Source: Candidatus Obscuribacterales bacterium
GTDB taxonomy: Bacteria > Cyanobacteriota > Vampirovibrionia > Obscuribacterales > Obscuribacteraceae
NCBI GenBank assembly: GCA_020050835.1
Contig: JAGVKB010000024.1
Coordinates: 1 to 64,000, forward strand
Length of the DNA: 64,000 bases
Direction of reading: 5' to 3'
The notes beneath the pieces are model-generated. The model did no database searches, was not told the origin of the DNA, and was given only the letters and a program-made list of their open reading frames with translations. The position numbers and the translations under genes were made by a program. Each line of letters starts with the position of its first letter. Position 1 is the first letter of the stretch. This document shows positions 35,603 to 44,230 of this stretch, one piece after another.

Positions 35603-38104
35603 ATGTTGGACCTGCATCTACAAAACAGGACGCTTGCGCAGCCGACCGGGAAGGCGACGGAGAAGCTGTACCGCCGACAGACTGGCATCGCTGCTTGCGT
35701 GCTATTAGTCATCGTCTTTGCTTGTTACAGCAACGCCTTAAACGCCAATTTCAATTGTGATGATTTTTCACGAATTCACTACGCTTACAAGATCTTTCAC
35801 GGTCAGCCAGAGCTGCTGATTCGTGAGTTAACATCAGCCTGGCCCGATGGCAGCTTCCAACTGCAATACCGCCCGCTCTTCGAGCTCTCCTTCGTGCTTG
35901 ATTATCTACTGTGGAAAGCGAACGCATTTGGTTATCATCTTTCCAACTTGCTGCTGCACTGCGCGGCGACCTTTTTACTTTTTCTCACCGCCCGCAGCAT
36001 GCTTGCGGTTCGCCAACAGAGAGGCTCGTTCCTGCCAGCACTTGTAGCGGCTGCGCTTTATGCCTCATATCCGCTTAGTTGCGAAGTCGTCGCTTGGGTG
36101 GGTTGCCGTGTGGACAGCATCTGTGCCATCTTCTATTTTGCTTCCTTCTGGCTTTTTCTCAGCTCATTACAAAACAAGCAAAAGCTCATAAGACCGCTTA
36201 GCCTTTTCTGCTTTTGTTTAAGCTTACTTTCGAAAGAGATGGGAGCCAGCCTCCCAATGGTGCTACTGGCCTGGATGCTCACTGCTCAATGGACAGAAAG
36301 AAAGACACTATTTTCAGTATTGAGAAAGTCTCTTTGGGAAACTCGCGCTTATTGGTCGGTGCTCGTACTCTACATAGTTGTAAGAGGGGTAATCCTGGGC
36401 AACCTGATTGGCGGTTATGTCGGGTCGACCGGCGATTCAATCGCTGAAAGTAGCTTGAATCGATGGGTGAATTCCGGTTGTCTCTATTACTTGGCTTACC
36501 CACTCAACACCGCGTTTTTCTCTAGCCATTCCTTTGTCGCAGAGGTGTTGCACCTGCTCTGCTTAGCCGGTGGACTGCTCATAATTTGGCGCATCCGGTC
36601 GTTCGGCTGGGCCGAAGATCGGATGCGGATAGTCATGTTTTCTGCACTCTGGTTCGTTCTTTCTTTGTTACCCATTTCGACCGTCTTCTACATCTCGCCC
36701 TTTCTGCAGGGCGGCCGGTACATCTACATCCCCGCTGCTGCTCTTTGCCTGTTAGTCACCACTCTTTTGTACCGTCCAGAGTCATTTGAAACAACGGCAA
36801 GTCGACAGCTCGCCGCTTTCAAATCGGTCTCTTTTCTGGTTCTAGTTGCTTTATTGTGCTGCTTTGTCTCTGCTTGCCGCGGAAATACGCAATGCTGGAC
36901 GGACTCAGCGATGCAAACCATCGCCTTGCAGTCAGAGCTGGTCAACAAAATCAAACATCTTCAACACGAGCAAACACTTGTAGTGCTCAATCCACCAAAG
37001 GACATCGAGGGAGCGTACATGTTTTTCACATTTGAATTGCTCCAGAAGCTCCTAATGCCGCCATTCTTTCCATCCGATCTCTCAAACCGAATCGCTGCGC
37101 TCGAACCAAGATTCTTCGGGGAATGCCATTTGCTCAACCGATCGCAACTGAAAGAGCTAACAGAGCACCGGCTTTACCAATTCGCGCTCTGGGATCGAGA
37201 GAAACTAAAGCTAAATCTGGTTGCTCGCTCATTCTGGTCGCCATTTCTTTCGTCTCACCGGTCAAACGAATCGACCGTCTCCTTTGCTCAGGAAAGACTG
37301 TTCAGGTCCAAAGGTAAAGATCGGCGCATCCTTACCTATAGAATTGAGCCCCCGGCAGCGCCGCTCAAATCGCAATTTATCGGGATTACACTGATTAACG
37401 ACAACTCGGCTCAAAACACGGCTGATGCGACTGGCGATGTGATTGCAATCGGCTGGTCTCCAGAGCACCGTGAACTCTTCGGTGAAGCACCATGGATAAG
37501 CCAGCCGCTTTACCGGCATGCCGATGCTCGAGAGTACCTATTCGCCACCGGTCAGTTCGAGAACTGGTCCTTAAGTGAAGCGATCGACAAGGTTGACATA
37601 CATCTTCCGGCCGCTAGCAACGCTTCCATTGTTAACGTACGACTACTTTCCGGCGACCAGCAGCTACCGGTGCTCAAACTTGATTCACAGCGCTGGAGGC
37701 AACAGTTGGATGGGCTGCACATACCATGTGATCAGAACGCCACTATGACGTACGACGTCTCCAGCGTGCCAAACGCGAATGGAGCAGTAATCGAGATCTC
37801 CCAGCGCTACTCACAATTCCAGCAATACACGAACACCTTGAGAGACTTTAAGTTCTCCCCGCACGCAGCCGGCTCGATTAGATTTGCCAAAAGGTCTGGT
37901 CGCTTCAGTCTGCCGGCCAGTACATTCCGTCAGCCAGGATGGTACCAGATTAGAGCTGCCGCGATCGCAAAGACAGGGGAGCTGATCGGATACTTTGGTG
38001 ATCCTATCTACATAAGCATCTCCGCTTTAGAGTCGAGACGAGTCAAGCAATCATCAGCCTTTCAGAATTCCGGATCAATCACTCGAGACCTCGGTCATGA
38101 CTAG
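35603..38104 (+). CDS. TMTC-like GT-C membrane glycosyltransferase, paralog 3
   Basis: 833 residues. CDD (Asp53-Asp54), QYRPL, ANAFGYHLSNLLLH, SCEVVAWVGCRVD (Cys in the usual GRVD position -4 region) and SKEMG follow the family order. The periplasmic block carries VVLNPPKDIEGAYMFF and LEPRFFG. The C-terminal part keeps NWSLSEAIDKVD, SGDQQLPVL and YQIRAAAIAKTGELIGYFGDP. Begins 8 bases after paralog 2 and overlaps paralog 4 by 8 bases, which suggests translational coupling. Differences from the neighbours in the lumenal C-terminal domain may set acceptor choice; that is inference. Confidence 0.8.
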   Translation: MLDLHLQNRTLAQPTGKATEKLYRRQTGIAACVLLVIVFACYSNALNANFNCDDFSRIHYAYKIFHGQPELLIRELTSAWPDGSFQLQYRPLFELSFVLDYLLWKANAFGYHLSNLLLHCAATFLLFLTARSMLAVRQQRGSFLPALVAAALYASYPLSCEVVAWVGCRVDSICAIFYFASFWLFLSSLQNKQKLIRPLSLFCFCLSLLSKEMGASLPMVLLAWMLTAQWTERKTLFSVLRKSLWETRAYWSVLVLYIVVRGVILGNLIGGYVGSTGDSIAESSLNRWVNSGCLYYLAYPLNTAFFSSHSFVAEVLHLLCLAGGLLIIWRIRSFGWAEDRMRIVMFSALWFVLSLLPISTVFYISPFLQGGRYIYIPAAALCLLVTTLLYRPESFETTASRQLAAFKSVSFLVLVALLCCFVSACRGNTQCWTDSAMQTIALQSELVNKIKHLQHEQTLVVLNPPKDIEGAYMFFTFELLQKLLMPPFFPSDLSNRIAALEPRFFGECHLLNRSQLKELTEHRLYQFALWDREKLKLNLVARSFWSPFLSSHRSNESTVSFAQERLFRSKGKDRRILTYRIEPPAAPLKSQFIGITLINDNSAQNTADATGDVIAIGWSPEHRELFGEAPWISQPLYRHADAREYLFATGQFENWSLSEAIDKVDIHLPAASNASIVNVRLLSGDQQLPVLKLDSQRWRQQLDGLHIPCDQNATMTYDVSSVPNANGAVIEISQRYSQFQQYTNTLRDFKFSPHAAGSIRFAKRSGRFSLPASTFRQPGWYQIRAAAIAKTGELIGYFGDPIYISISALESRRVKQSSAFQNSGSITRDLGHD

Positions 38105-40658
38105 AACTCAGTTACTACTGTCTCGCAACGATCGGCCGGCTGGAATGAATCCGAGCGCCTCGGACAATGGCAATACATTCGATATGCTAGCGGCAATTCT
38201 AGTGATTGCAGCTATAAACCTGGTCTGCTATTGGAATTCATTGAGTGGATACTTCTATGCAGACGACATTGTCCATCTGTCGATGCTGCACTCGGCATTC
38301 AACGGTCATCCCGAGCACTTGTTGAGCTGCTTCTGGTCGCCCTGGCAGGATCGCACCTTCCAATTGTTCTACCGACCGGCCGTGGAGCTCAGCCTGGCAG
38401 TCGACTATTTGGTCTGGAAAGCCAACCCGTTCGGCTTCCACCTCACCAATCTGTTGCTCCAATTCGTGTCGTCTCTCTGCGTATTTGGAATCACAAAACG
38501 GCTTCTCCACGAGGTCAGCCGCAAGCAAGCCTATTTTGCCGCACTATTTAGCGGTGCGCTCTTTGCCTGCTACCCGTTGCACGGTGAAGTAGTCGACTGG
38601 GTAGTCGGCAGAGTGGACGGACTTTGTGTAGCATTTTACTTACTGAGCTTGTGGCTCTTCTTGAAGCGCGAGCAAGACGGAAGCGCTCGCTTATCCGCCG
38701 CCCTGTCAACCTTCGCGTTGAGCTTGCTCAGCAAGGAAATGGCGGTTACCTTGCCTCTCGTTGTCGCGCTCTATTCGTTCGTTTGGTCTACAGATCAGCC
38801 ATCATTATTCAAAAGAACAGCAGCGTCGATTCGGCGCACTTTCCCGTTCGCGCTTGTCTTGCTCGCCTTCCTGGCAATCCGGAGCTTGGTACTCGGTACG
38901 ACCATCGGTGGGCACACTTCCGCTCTCGCAAAACTCTTTGCTGATACGCTCACTATCAGGTTGTTCCATGTAGGTTCATTTTGGCAGCTCATTTTTCCGC
39001 TTAACCTGGAGCTAATTCCGCTGCACGGGAGACTCTCCACAGCGCTGCACATCACCTATCTATTGGCCGGTACGACTGTACTCTTGCGATGCCTCTTTCA
39101 GTCCAGCAGTCCGTCGGTGAGTAGACCGCTGTTCTTTCTTCTAGGATGGCTCTTAGTAGCGCCGCTGCCGGCCTTGCAAGTATGGTGCATAACCAGCGTA
39201 TTGACCGGAGGAAGATTCGCCTACCTGGCTTCAGCCGCACTATGCATTTTAATCACACTCATTGTCTATCCATTCGAGAACCAACCGCGCCCTAAAGTGG
39301 CGCTACTAGAGGAAAAACGCCTTGATTCAGTCGACGAACCTGTTTGCGAATCTGCCACCGCAGTAGCATCGGTGCTCCGCAACGAAACCGGCAGCGACAC
39401 ATCGCCGCTTAGCTTGATTCGGTCGATTGTAGCTCGCCTTTCGATCGCGATTCTGATTACACTGATAATCTGCTTCAGTCTCATCACGATTCGAAACAAC
39501 CAAGCCTGGCTGATCGCAGGCGATGAGACCAAAGCGCTGATGGCGGCGATTGAAAAGATCTCCAAGCGCGGAGATCCCCGTCGAATAGTGGTACTCAATT
39601 TGCCGAAGGATCGCTATGGCGCTCACATGTTCTACACTTTCGAGTTCCTGCAAAAATTGCTCAAACCACCGTTTCAAGAAAGCGACCTCTCCAATCTCGT
39701 TGGCTCTCTGGACTTGCGTTACTTCAAAGACGCCGACCTTCTGAACGCAAGCAGGCTAAAGGATATGGTGGCGACCGGCCAGTATCGTTTCTTTTACTGG
39801 CTGCCAGAAACCAGACAATTGCGAACAGCCGACCAGCAAATCGCCATGCTTCTTTCTGGCCAGTTCAGGACTGCCTGTCTGCCGGCACGTTTCGTAGGCG
39901 ATCGCATCATTACTGAAAAAGGTCGGATCAAACACCGTTGGATCTACTGCCTTGATTCGCCGATTGCTGCCAATCGATTCGGTTTTATCGATGTAATCGC
40001 TTCCTTTTCTGCCAGAAAGCTACTGTCAGGTTTCAAAAGCCTCCCGGCTGAAGTTTCAGTCGGCTGGAGTTCCGCTCACGAGCAGCGCGCAGAAAGATTT
40101 TTTGCGCCGGTCTGGCAGCTCCATGAGGATGGCAAAGAACACACTTATCGATTTTCAGTCGGCGATCGCCGGTGCTGGTCTTTGAGCGATCGTATCGGTG
40201 CGATTTACATTGATATGCCGGAGGCAGGAGGTGCTGTGCGCTCAGTCGCGCTGGTAGACGGAAGCGGTCTCATTCCAACGCTTGCACCGGGCTCCGGGAC
40301 GCTGCAACTGGACAATGACGGTACCTATAGTGCACTCGGGTCGAAAGTGACTTTACACTACGACGCTTCGCAACTGCCGAACGTTGCCGGTGTCGAACTG
40401 GAAGTTTCACCGCCATTCTACAGTTTCGATGAATACGAAGGAACATTGCGAGCGCTTGCACCTTCAAAGCGCTCCATACTTCGGCTGACGACCGAAAAGA
40501 CTAAAGGCAGATTTGATATAGATTGCAAGACTCTACCGTCAGCTGGGTGGTATCAGGTAAGAATTCACGGACTGGATCGATCGGGGCGGCAACTGGGCTA
40601 TTGTTCGGACCCGATCTCAATCAAAGTGGGGAAGCGCTTACAAGGAGCGCGAAATTAA
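38097..40658 (+). CDS. TMTC-like GT-C membrane glycosyltransferase, paralog 4
   Basis: 853 residues, the longest copy. ADD (Asp56-Asp57), FYRPA, ANPFGFHLTNLLLQ, HGEVVDWVVGRVD and SKEMA are conserved. It has an extra charged loop of about 45 residues between late membrane helices (about 400-445, rich in Glu, Arg and Ser) not seen in the other copies. The periplasmic block reads VVLNLPKDRYGAHMFY. The C-terminal region keeps HTYRFSVGDRRCWSLSDRI and YQVRIHGLDRSG. It starts inside the end of paralog 3. Confidence 0.8.
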   Translation: MTRTQLLLSRNDRPAGMNPSASDNGNTFDMLAAILVIAAINLVCYWNSLSGYFYADDIVHLSMLHSAFNGHPEHLLSCFWSPWQDRTFQLFYRPAVELSLAVDYLVWKANPFGFHLTNLLLQFVSSLCVFGITKRLLHEVSRKQAYFAALFSGALFACYPLHGEVVDWVVGRVDGLCVAFYLLSLWLFLKREQDGSARLSAALSTFALSLLSKEMAVTLPLVVALYSFVWSTDQPSLFKRTAASIRRTFPFALVLLAFLAIRSLVLGTTIGGHTSALAKLFADTLTIRLFHVGSFWQLIFPLNLELIPLHGRLSTALHITYLLAGTTVLLRCLFQSSSPSVSRPLFFLLGWLLVAPLPALQVWCITSVLTGGRFAYLASAALCILITLIVYPFENQPRPKVALLEEKRLDSVDEPVCESATAVASVLRNETGSDTSPLSLIRSIVARLSIAILITLIICFSLITIRNNQAWLIAGDETKALMAAIEKISKRGDPRRIVVLNLPKDRYGAHMFYTFEFLQKLLKPPFQESDLSNLVGSLDLRYFKDADLLNASRLKDMVATGQYRFFYWLPETRQLRTADQQIAMLLSGQFRTACLPARFVGDRIITEKGRIKHRWIYCLDSPIAANRFGFIDVIASFSARKLLSGFKSLPAEVSVGWSSAHEQRAERFFAPVWQLHEDGKEHTYRFSVGDRRCWSLSDRIGAIYIDMPEAGGAVRSVALVDGSGLIPTLAPGSGTLQLDNDGTYSALGSKVTLHYDASQLPNVAGVELEVSPPFYSFDEYEGTLRALAPSKRSILRLTTEKTKGRFDIDCKTLPSAGWYQVRIHGLDRSGRQLGYCSDPISIKVGKRLQGARN

Positions 40659-40667
40659 GGATTATCG

Positions 40668-43052
40668 GTGGAGATTTTGGGAAACGATAGCCTAGTTCGA
40701 TCCATAAAACTCAACAGCGTGGCGATCATCTTTCTTGCCATTCTCACTTACATTTGTTTCGGAAAGACAATCGGCGGATACTTTTACGCCGACGACTTCA
40801 GCTTTCTCGAGATGGCAAATGATGCTGTAAACGGGCATCCCGAAATCTTGCTGAAGCACCTCCACTCCTCTTTCCCAGACGGATCTTACACGCAGTTCTA
40901 TCGACCGCTGATTCCCTTGACGATTGGTCTGTACTACGTATTCTGGGGTGTAAACGCGTTTGGCTATCATGTCGCGAGCTTGTTTACGCAGTTTCTCTCG
41001 GCGATGTTCCTTTACCTGGTGTCACAGCGGCTTCTCAGCGGGTATCTGGATAAATCGTGTCGATTGGCAGCGCTCTTAACAGCTTGCCTTTATCTCGCCA
41101 ATCCACTTCATATCGAAGTAATTGCCTGGCCATCAGAACTAGGTGATGGAATCGGAACGGCGCTCTACTTGGCGTCAATCTGGCTGTTCTTGCGATCGCC
41201 TTGCCACAGGTCGTCCGGTCCAAGCTTGCTTACCTTTGCACTGAGCCTGCTCTACAAGGAGGTAGCAATTGGATTACCAGCAGTGTTGGTCCTGTCTGTT
41301 TACTTTCTTGAACCATCGGACGAACACTGGATTGCGCGCCTGAGACAGGGCGTGAAAGTGACAACCGGCTATTGGATCATTTTTGCGCTCTATTTGACGA
41401 TTCGATACTTTGCACTGGGAACGGTTGTCGGCGGCTATTTCGGCTCTGCAAGCATGGGCGGCATCAGCACAATCATCGAGCGTATCTTCCTGCACGACGG
41501 GCTTTCGAAGGTGTCCTATCCGATCACACCCAGCCCGAACGATTCGACGTTCTTGGCTGTTCACGCACTGCAGCTGGCCTATGTCGCGATCGGATTGCTG
41601 GTGGCTTTTCGCTCGCTAACCGGTCTCTGGTCTGACAGAGCACTGAGCTTGATGGCATTTGCCGTCTGGTGGCTGCTTCTTTCCGTCCTTCCGACCCTGC
41701 CGGCCTGGCACATCTCATCGGCACTGTCCGGCGGGCGCTATATGCATCTTGCTCTTGCGCCGCTCAGCTTGTTTGTCGCACTGGCAGCGATTCCGCTTTT
41801 GCCTGCACCGTCGGCGCTACGAACCAAATCGAAGCGGCTTTGCAGTATTGCCGCCCACATTCTGATTTGCGGTTTGATCGCCTGTTTTGTCAGTTTAGCC
41901 CAGAGGGAGTCCGGAAGATGGCTCGCCGCCGGCCATGAGCTGGGCCGACTCCAGGCGCAGCTTCTAAGTACAATTGTCAAACAACCAGATGCCACCAAGC
42001 TGGTTCTATTGAACCCGCCCGACGAAATAGAAGGCGTACCGGCATTTACTTCGTTCAGCATGTTGCAGAGCGTTGTTCGACCGCCATTTTCAAACACTGA
42101 CTTTTCGTCCAGGCTGGCCTCCTTAAGTGTTCTCTACTTCCCGAGAGATGTTTTGAACATCTCCCGCCTCAAGACAATGCTCTTATCGCAGAACTATGCA
42201 TTTTGTGTCTGGAACTCCAGCCAGAAATGCCTGACTGGCTATCGACCCGGACTGGCTAGTCCGCAAACATGTACGACGGTAGAGCTACCGATTGTGGCTT
42301 ACGGTCAAGTGGCCGAAGCTGGCGAACCGATAGAAAGATACATCTGCAAGATTCCGCCCGAAACCAATTTGTTGAATTACGACTTGATCGAGGTCACATC
42401 AGCCCCACAGCGACCTTCAAGTGGTCAGGTGCTATGCGACAAAGCCTGCCTCGCCTGGGCAGTGAAGCCCCATCTTTTCGATACAGGCATAAAGAAGCTC
42501 GAACTGAGAGCCGATAACTCCTCCCGATCGAGCCGACAATACCTATCTGTTTCTGACACCGTGAGCTGGCTGCTGGCAGACCGAACCGTTCCAATCTCAA
42601 TAGACTTGCCGGCGCGATGCCACCAGAAGATACTTTCGGTCAAACTGATTTCCGGACGGACGGCAGCGCCGACTCTTCGGCCGGACAACTGGCGCGCAGG
42701 ATACTGGCGCCAGAGCATTTATCCGCTGGACAGAGAGTTTGGCGCGTTCAGTTTTGACGCATCGAAAGTACCGGGGGCAGCAAGAGCGATACTTGAAATC
42801 TCCCCACCCGATATGCGATTCATAGATTTTTCCAGAACCTTCAGAGACCATACGCTCAGCGCTTACGCTTGGAAGAGAATCAAGCTAGATGGGTTGCAAG
42901 GCTCAGTCAAGCTTCCAGCCGCAATGTTTAAAAGCAATGCGGTGTATGAGTTACGGGTTGCCGCTCTTTCTGCAGACGACAAGTTAGTCGGTTTTCTTTC
43001 CGATCCGGTGGAAATTCAGTGCACAGGCTCGCACTTAAGTTCCACGCGCTAG
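40668..43052 (+). CDS. TMTC-like GT-C membrane glycosyltransferase, paralog 5 (divergent)
   Basis: 794 residues, the shortest and most divergent copy. ADD (Asp42-Asp43) and FYRPL with VNAFGYHV are kept, but the WxxGRVD motif of the others is replaced by WPSELGDG, and KEM by KEV. The periplasmic block reads VLLNPPDEIEGVPAF, with the HMFY/YMFY part lost. GTG start at 40668 with AAGGA 7 bases upstream. The altered loop suggests changed specificity or a regulatory, non-catalytic role. It is the last gene of the array, 121 bases before the second FecR-like gene. Confidence 0.78.
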   Translation: MEILGNDSLVRSIKLNSVAIIFLAILTYICFGKTIGGYFYADDFSFLEMANDAVNGHPEILLKHLHSSFPDGSYTQFYRPLIPLTIGLYYVFWGVNAFGYHVASLFTQFLSAMFLYLVSQRLLSGYLDKSCRLAALLTACLYLANPLHIEVIAWPSELGDGIGTALYLASIWLFLRSPCHRSSGPSLLTFALSLLYKEVAIGLPAVLVLSVYFLEPSDEHWIARLRQGVKVTTGYWIIFALYLTIRYFALGTVVGGYFGSASMGGISTIIERIFLHDGLSKVSYPITPSPNDSTFLAVHALQLAYVAIGLLVAFRSLTGLWSDRALSLMAFAVWWLLLSVLPTLPAWHISSALSGGRYMHLALAPLSLFVALAAIPLLPAPSALRTKSKRLCSIAAHILICGLIACFVSLAQRESGRWLAAGHELGRLQAQLLSTIVKQPDATKLVLLNPPDEIEGVPAFTSFSMLQSVVRPPFSNTDFSSRLASLSVLYFPRDVLNISRLKTMLLSQNYAFCVWNSSQKCLTGYRPGLASPQTCTTVELPIVAYGQVAEAGEPIERYICKIPPETNLLNYDLIEVTSAPQRPSSGQVLCDKACLAWAVKPHLFDTGIKKLELRADNSSRSSRQYLSVSDTVSWLLADRTVPISIDLPARCHQKILSVKLISGRTAAPTLRPDNWRAGYWRQSIYPLDREFGAFSFDASKVPGAARAILEISPPDMRFIDFSRTFRDHTLSAYAWKRIKLDGLQGSVKLPAAMFKSNAVYELRVAALSADDKLVGFLSDPVEIQCTGSHLSSTR

Positions 43053-43097
43053 AAACTTACAGTAAGCAAGCGCTTAATCGTTGCTTTATTTCATTAC

Positions 43098-43121
43098 CGG
43101 TTTAACCGCTTAAGTTATACT
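43098..43121 (+). promoter_or_regulatory. -10 element with overlapping palindrome upstream of 43174
   Basis: TATACT at 43116-43121 is a good -10. No matching -35 lies 17 bases upstream (43093-43098 reads ATTACC). An 11-base palindrome CGGTTTAACCG at 43098-43108 fills the spacer region, so an activator or repressor may act here. A similar AAGTTATA-type -10 precedes the kinase gene at 28231. Confidence 0.35.
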
Positions 43122-43173
43122 GTGCGCGGCACGCCGCAAGCGATACACTGACATCCGATTTGGAACGCACACA

Positions 43174-44127
43174 ATGTCAAGCAGACGACAAGATCAAATG
43201 GGCAAAATTTCAACCGCATTGATGATGCTGGTTGCCTTCGGATTCATTCTGCTCGCCACCACTTATGTAAACAACCCGGTTGCTGGGCAATATGAGCCAC
43301 CGTTCGATATCCCGCCGCCGCCTCCGCCTCCGCCTCCTCCTCCGATTATCGAAATCCCACCACCACCGCCACCACCGCCGATTATTCCGCCACCGCCGCT
43401 CGATGGCACGCCACCAATTTTGGTGCCAACTGACATAACGAATGCTAACTTGATGGGCTTGGTCAACCCAACAAATCTAGGAGCTGTAAGCGGGCCAATC
43501 GGCGCTACGTCTTTGAAAGCGCTCAAAGAAGACAAGTCCGGACCGACCGATGGTCTTTACTATCGGCCAAAGACCGGCACCGAATTCACACACCCAAACA
43601 ACTTTGAAATCGCGCTGACTTCTGGCGAAATACTCGTTTCGGTTCGCCACCCATCGCACAACATGGTAGTGACCAATCCGCTCGGTACCGTTTCCGGACT
43701 GGCCGACTCCGACGCGATCGTCTCATATAAGAACGGCGTTCTGCATGTTTTCAACTTGAACACCCAAAAAGGTGCCGTGCAGATCAAGCTGGACAAAGGG
43801 CATTTCGGCGGAGCAGCCGACCCTGTATTGCAATTGTCAGCCGGTTACGAGCTCGTCGCGGCCGATCGCAAACTCTCCCGCAGCGATGTCAGACCGCCTG
43901 ACGGCGTCGGGCGCAAGAATACGCGGTTGGTTGAAGATGGCTATGTGGCAATCAGTCAGTTTGCGCCGGAAAGCCTTCTCAACAATAGTGAGATTCTCGC
44001 TGACATGAATCAGCAGGCAGCTGGAACCAAGGAGAAGCGAATTATTAACGATCTCTCGAAGATGGCTGCAGTGCTTAACGTTGTGAATGGCTCCGGCGGA
44101 TTCGAAGCTACCAGTAAATCACGCTAA
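43174..44127 (+). CDS. Secreted FecR-like protein with polyproline linker, right flank of the array
   Basis: 317 residues. A hydrophobic segment at about 12-30 acts as signal peptide or anchor. Residues about 45-77 are almost pure proline, broken by short II/EI/DG breaks. GTPPILVPTDITN follows, then a FecR-like domain (FEIALTSGEILVSVRHPSHN, KNGVLHVFNL, IKLDKGHFGGAADPVLQLS) and the helical end INDLSKMAAVLNVVNG. It is clearly paralogous to the protein at 29554 on the other side of the five-gene array. Polyproline could span the periplasm or peptidoglycan. Function unknown. Confidence 0.82.
   Translation: MSSRRQDQMGKISTALMMLVAFGFILLATTYVNNPVAGQYEPPFDIPPPPPPPPPPPIIEIPPPPPPPPIIPPPPLDGTPPILVPTDITNANLMGLVNPTNLGAVSGPIGATSLKALKEDKSGPTDGLYYRPKTGTEFTHPNNFEIALTSGEILVSVRHPSHNMVVTNPLGTVSGLADSDAIVSYKNGVLHVFNLNTQKGAVQIKLDKGHFGGAADPVLQLSAGYELVAADRKLSRSDVRPPDGVGRKNTRLVEDGYVAISQFAPESLLNNSEILADMNQQAAGTKEKRIINDLSKMAAVLNVVNGSGGFEATSKSR
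43311..43400 (+). repeat. CCG/CCT/CCA triplet tract encoding polyproline
   Basis: Two stretches of CCN codons (43311-43344 and 43356-43400, mostly CCG, CCT, CCA). Such tracts can change length by slippage and need EF-P for translation. Confidence 0.8.
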
Positions 44128-44230
44128 TCATTAACTAGAGACTACAGCTGCGGGCAGATCTCAACCGGAACTGCTAAATTGTTCCAGCTGGGTTAGCATG
44201 TATGTTCGGGGCCAAGAATAACAACCGGTT

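Larger units (their letters stand above)
30538..43052 (+). repeat. Tandem array of five paralogous genes
   Basis: Five consecutive genes (starts 30538, 33105, 35603, 38097, 40668), each 2.4-2.56 kb, with gaps of 29, 8, -8 and 9 bases and the same domain order throughout. Shared protein motifs lie in the same positions (DD in the first loop, YRP, NPFGYHL, GRVD, KEM, a C-terminal YQVR with SDP). The ends of copies 1 and 2 share a 16-base junction differing at 3 positions (33073-33088 and 35592-35607), which includes the stop codons. Confidence 0.9.
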
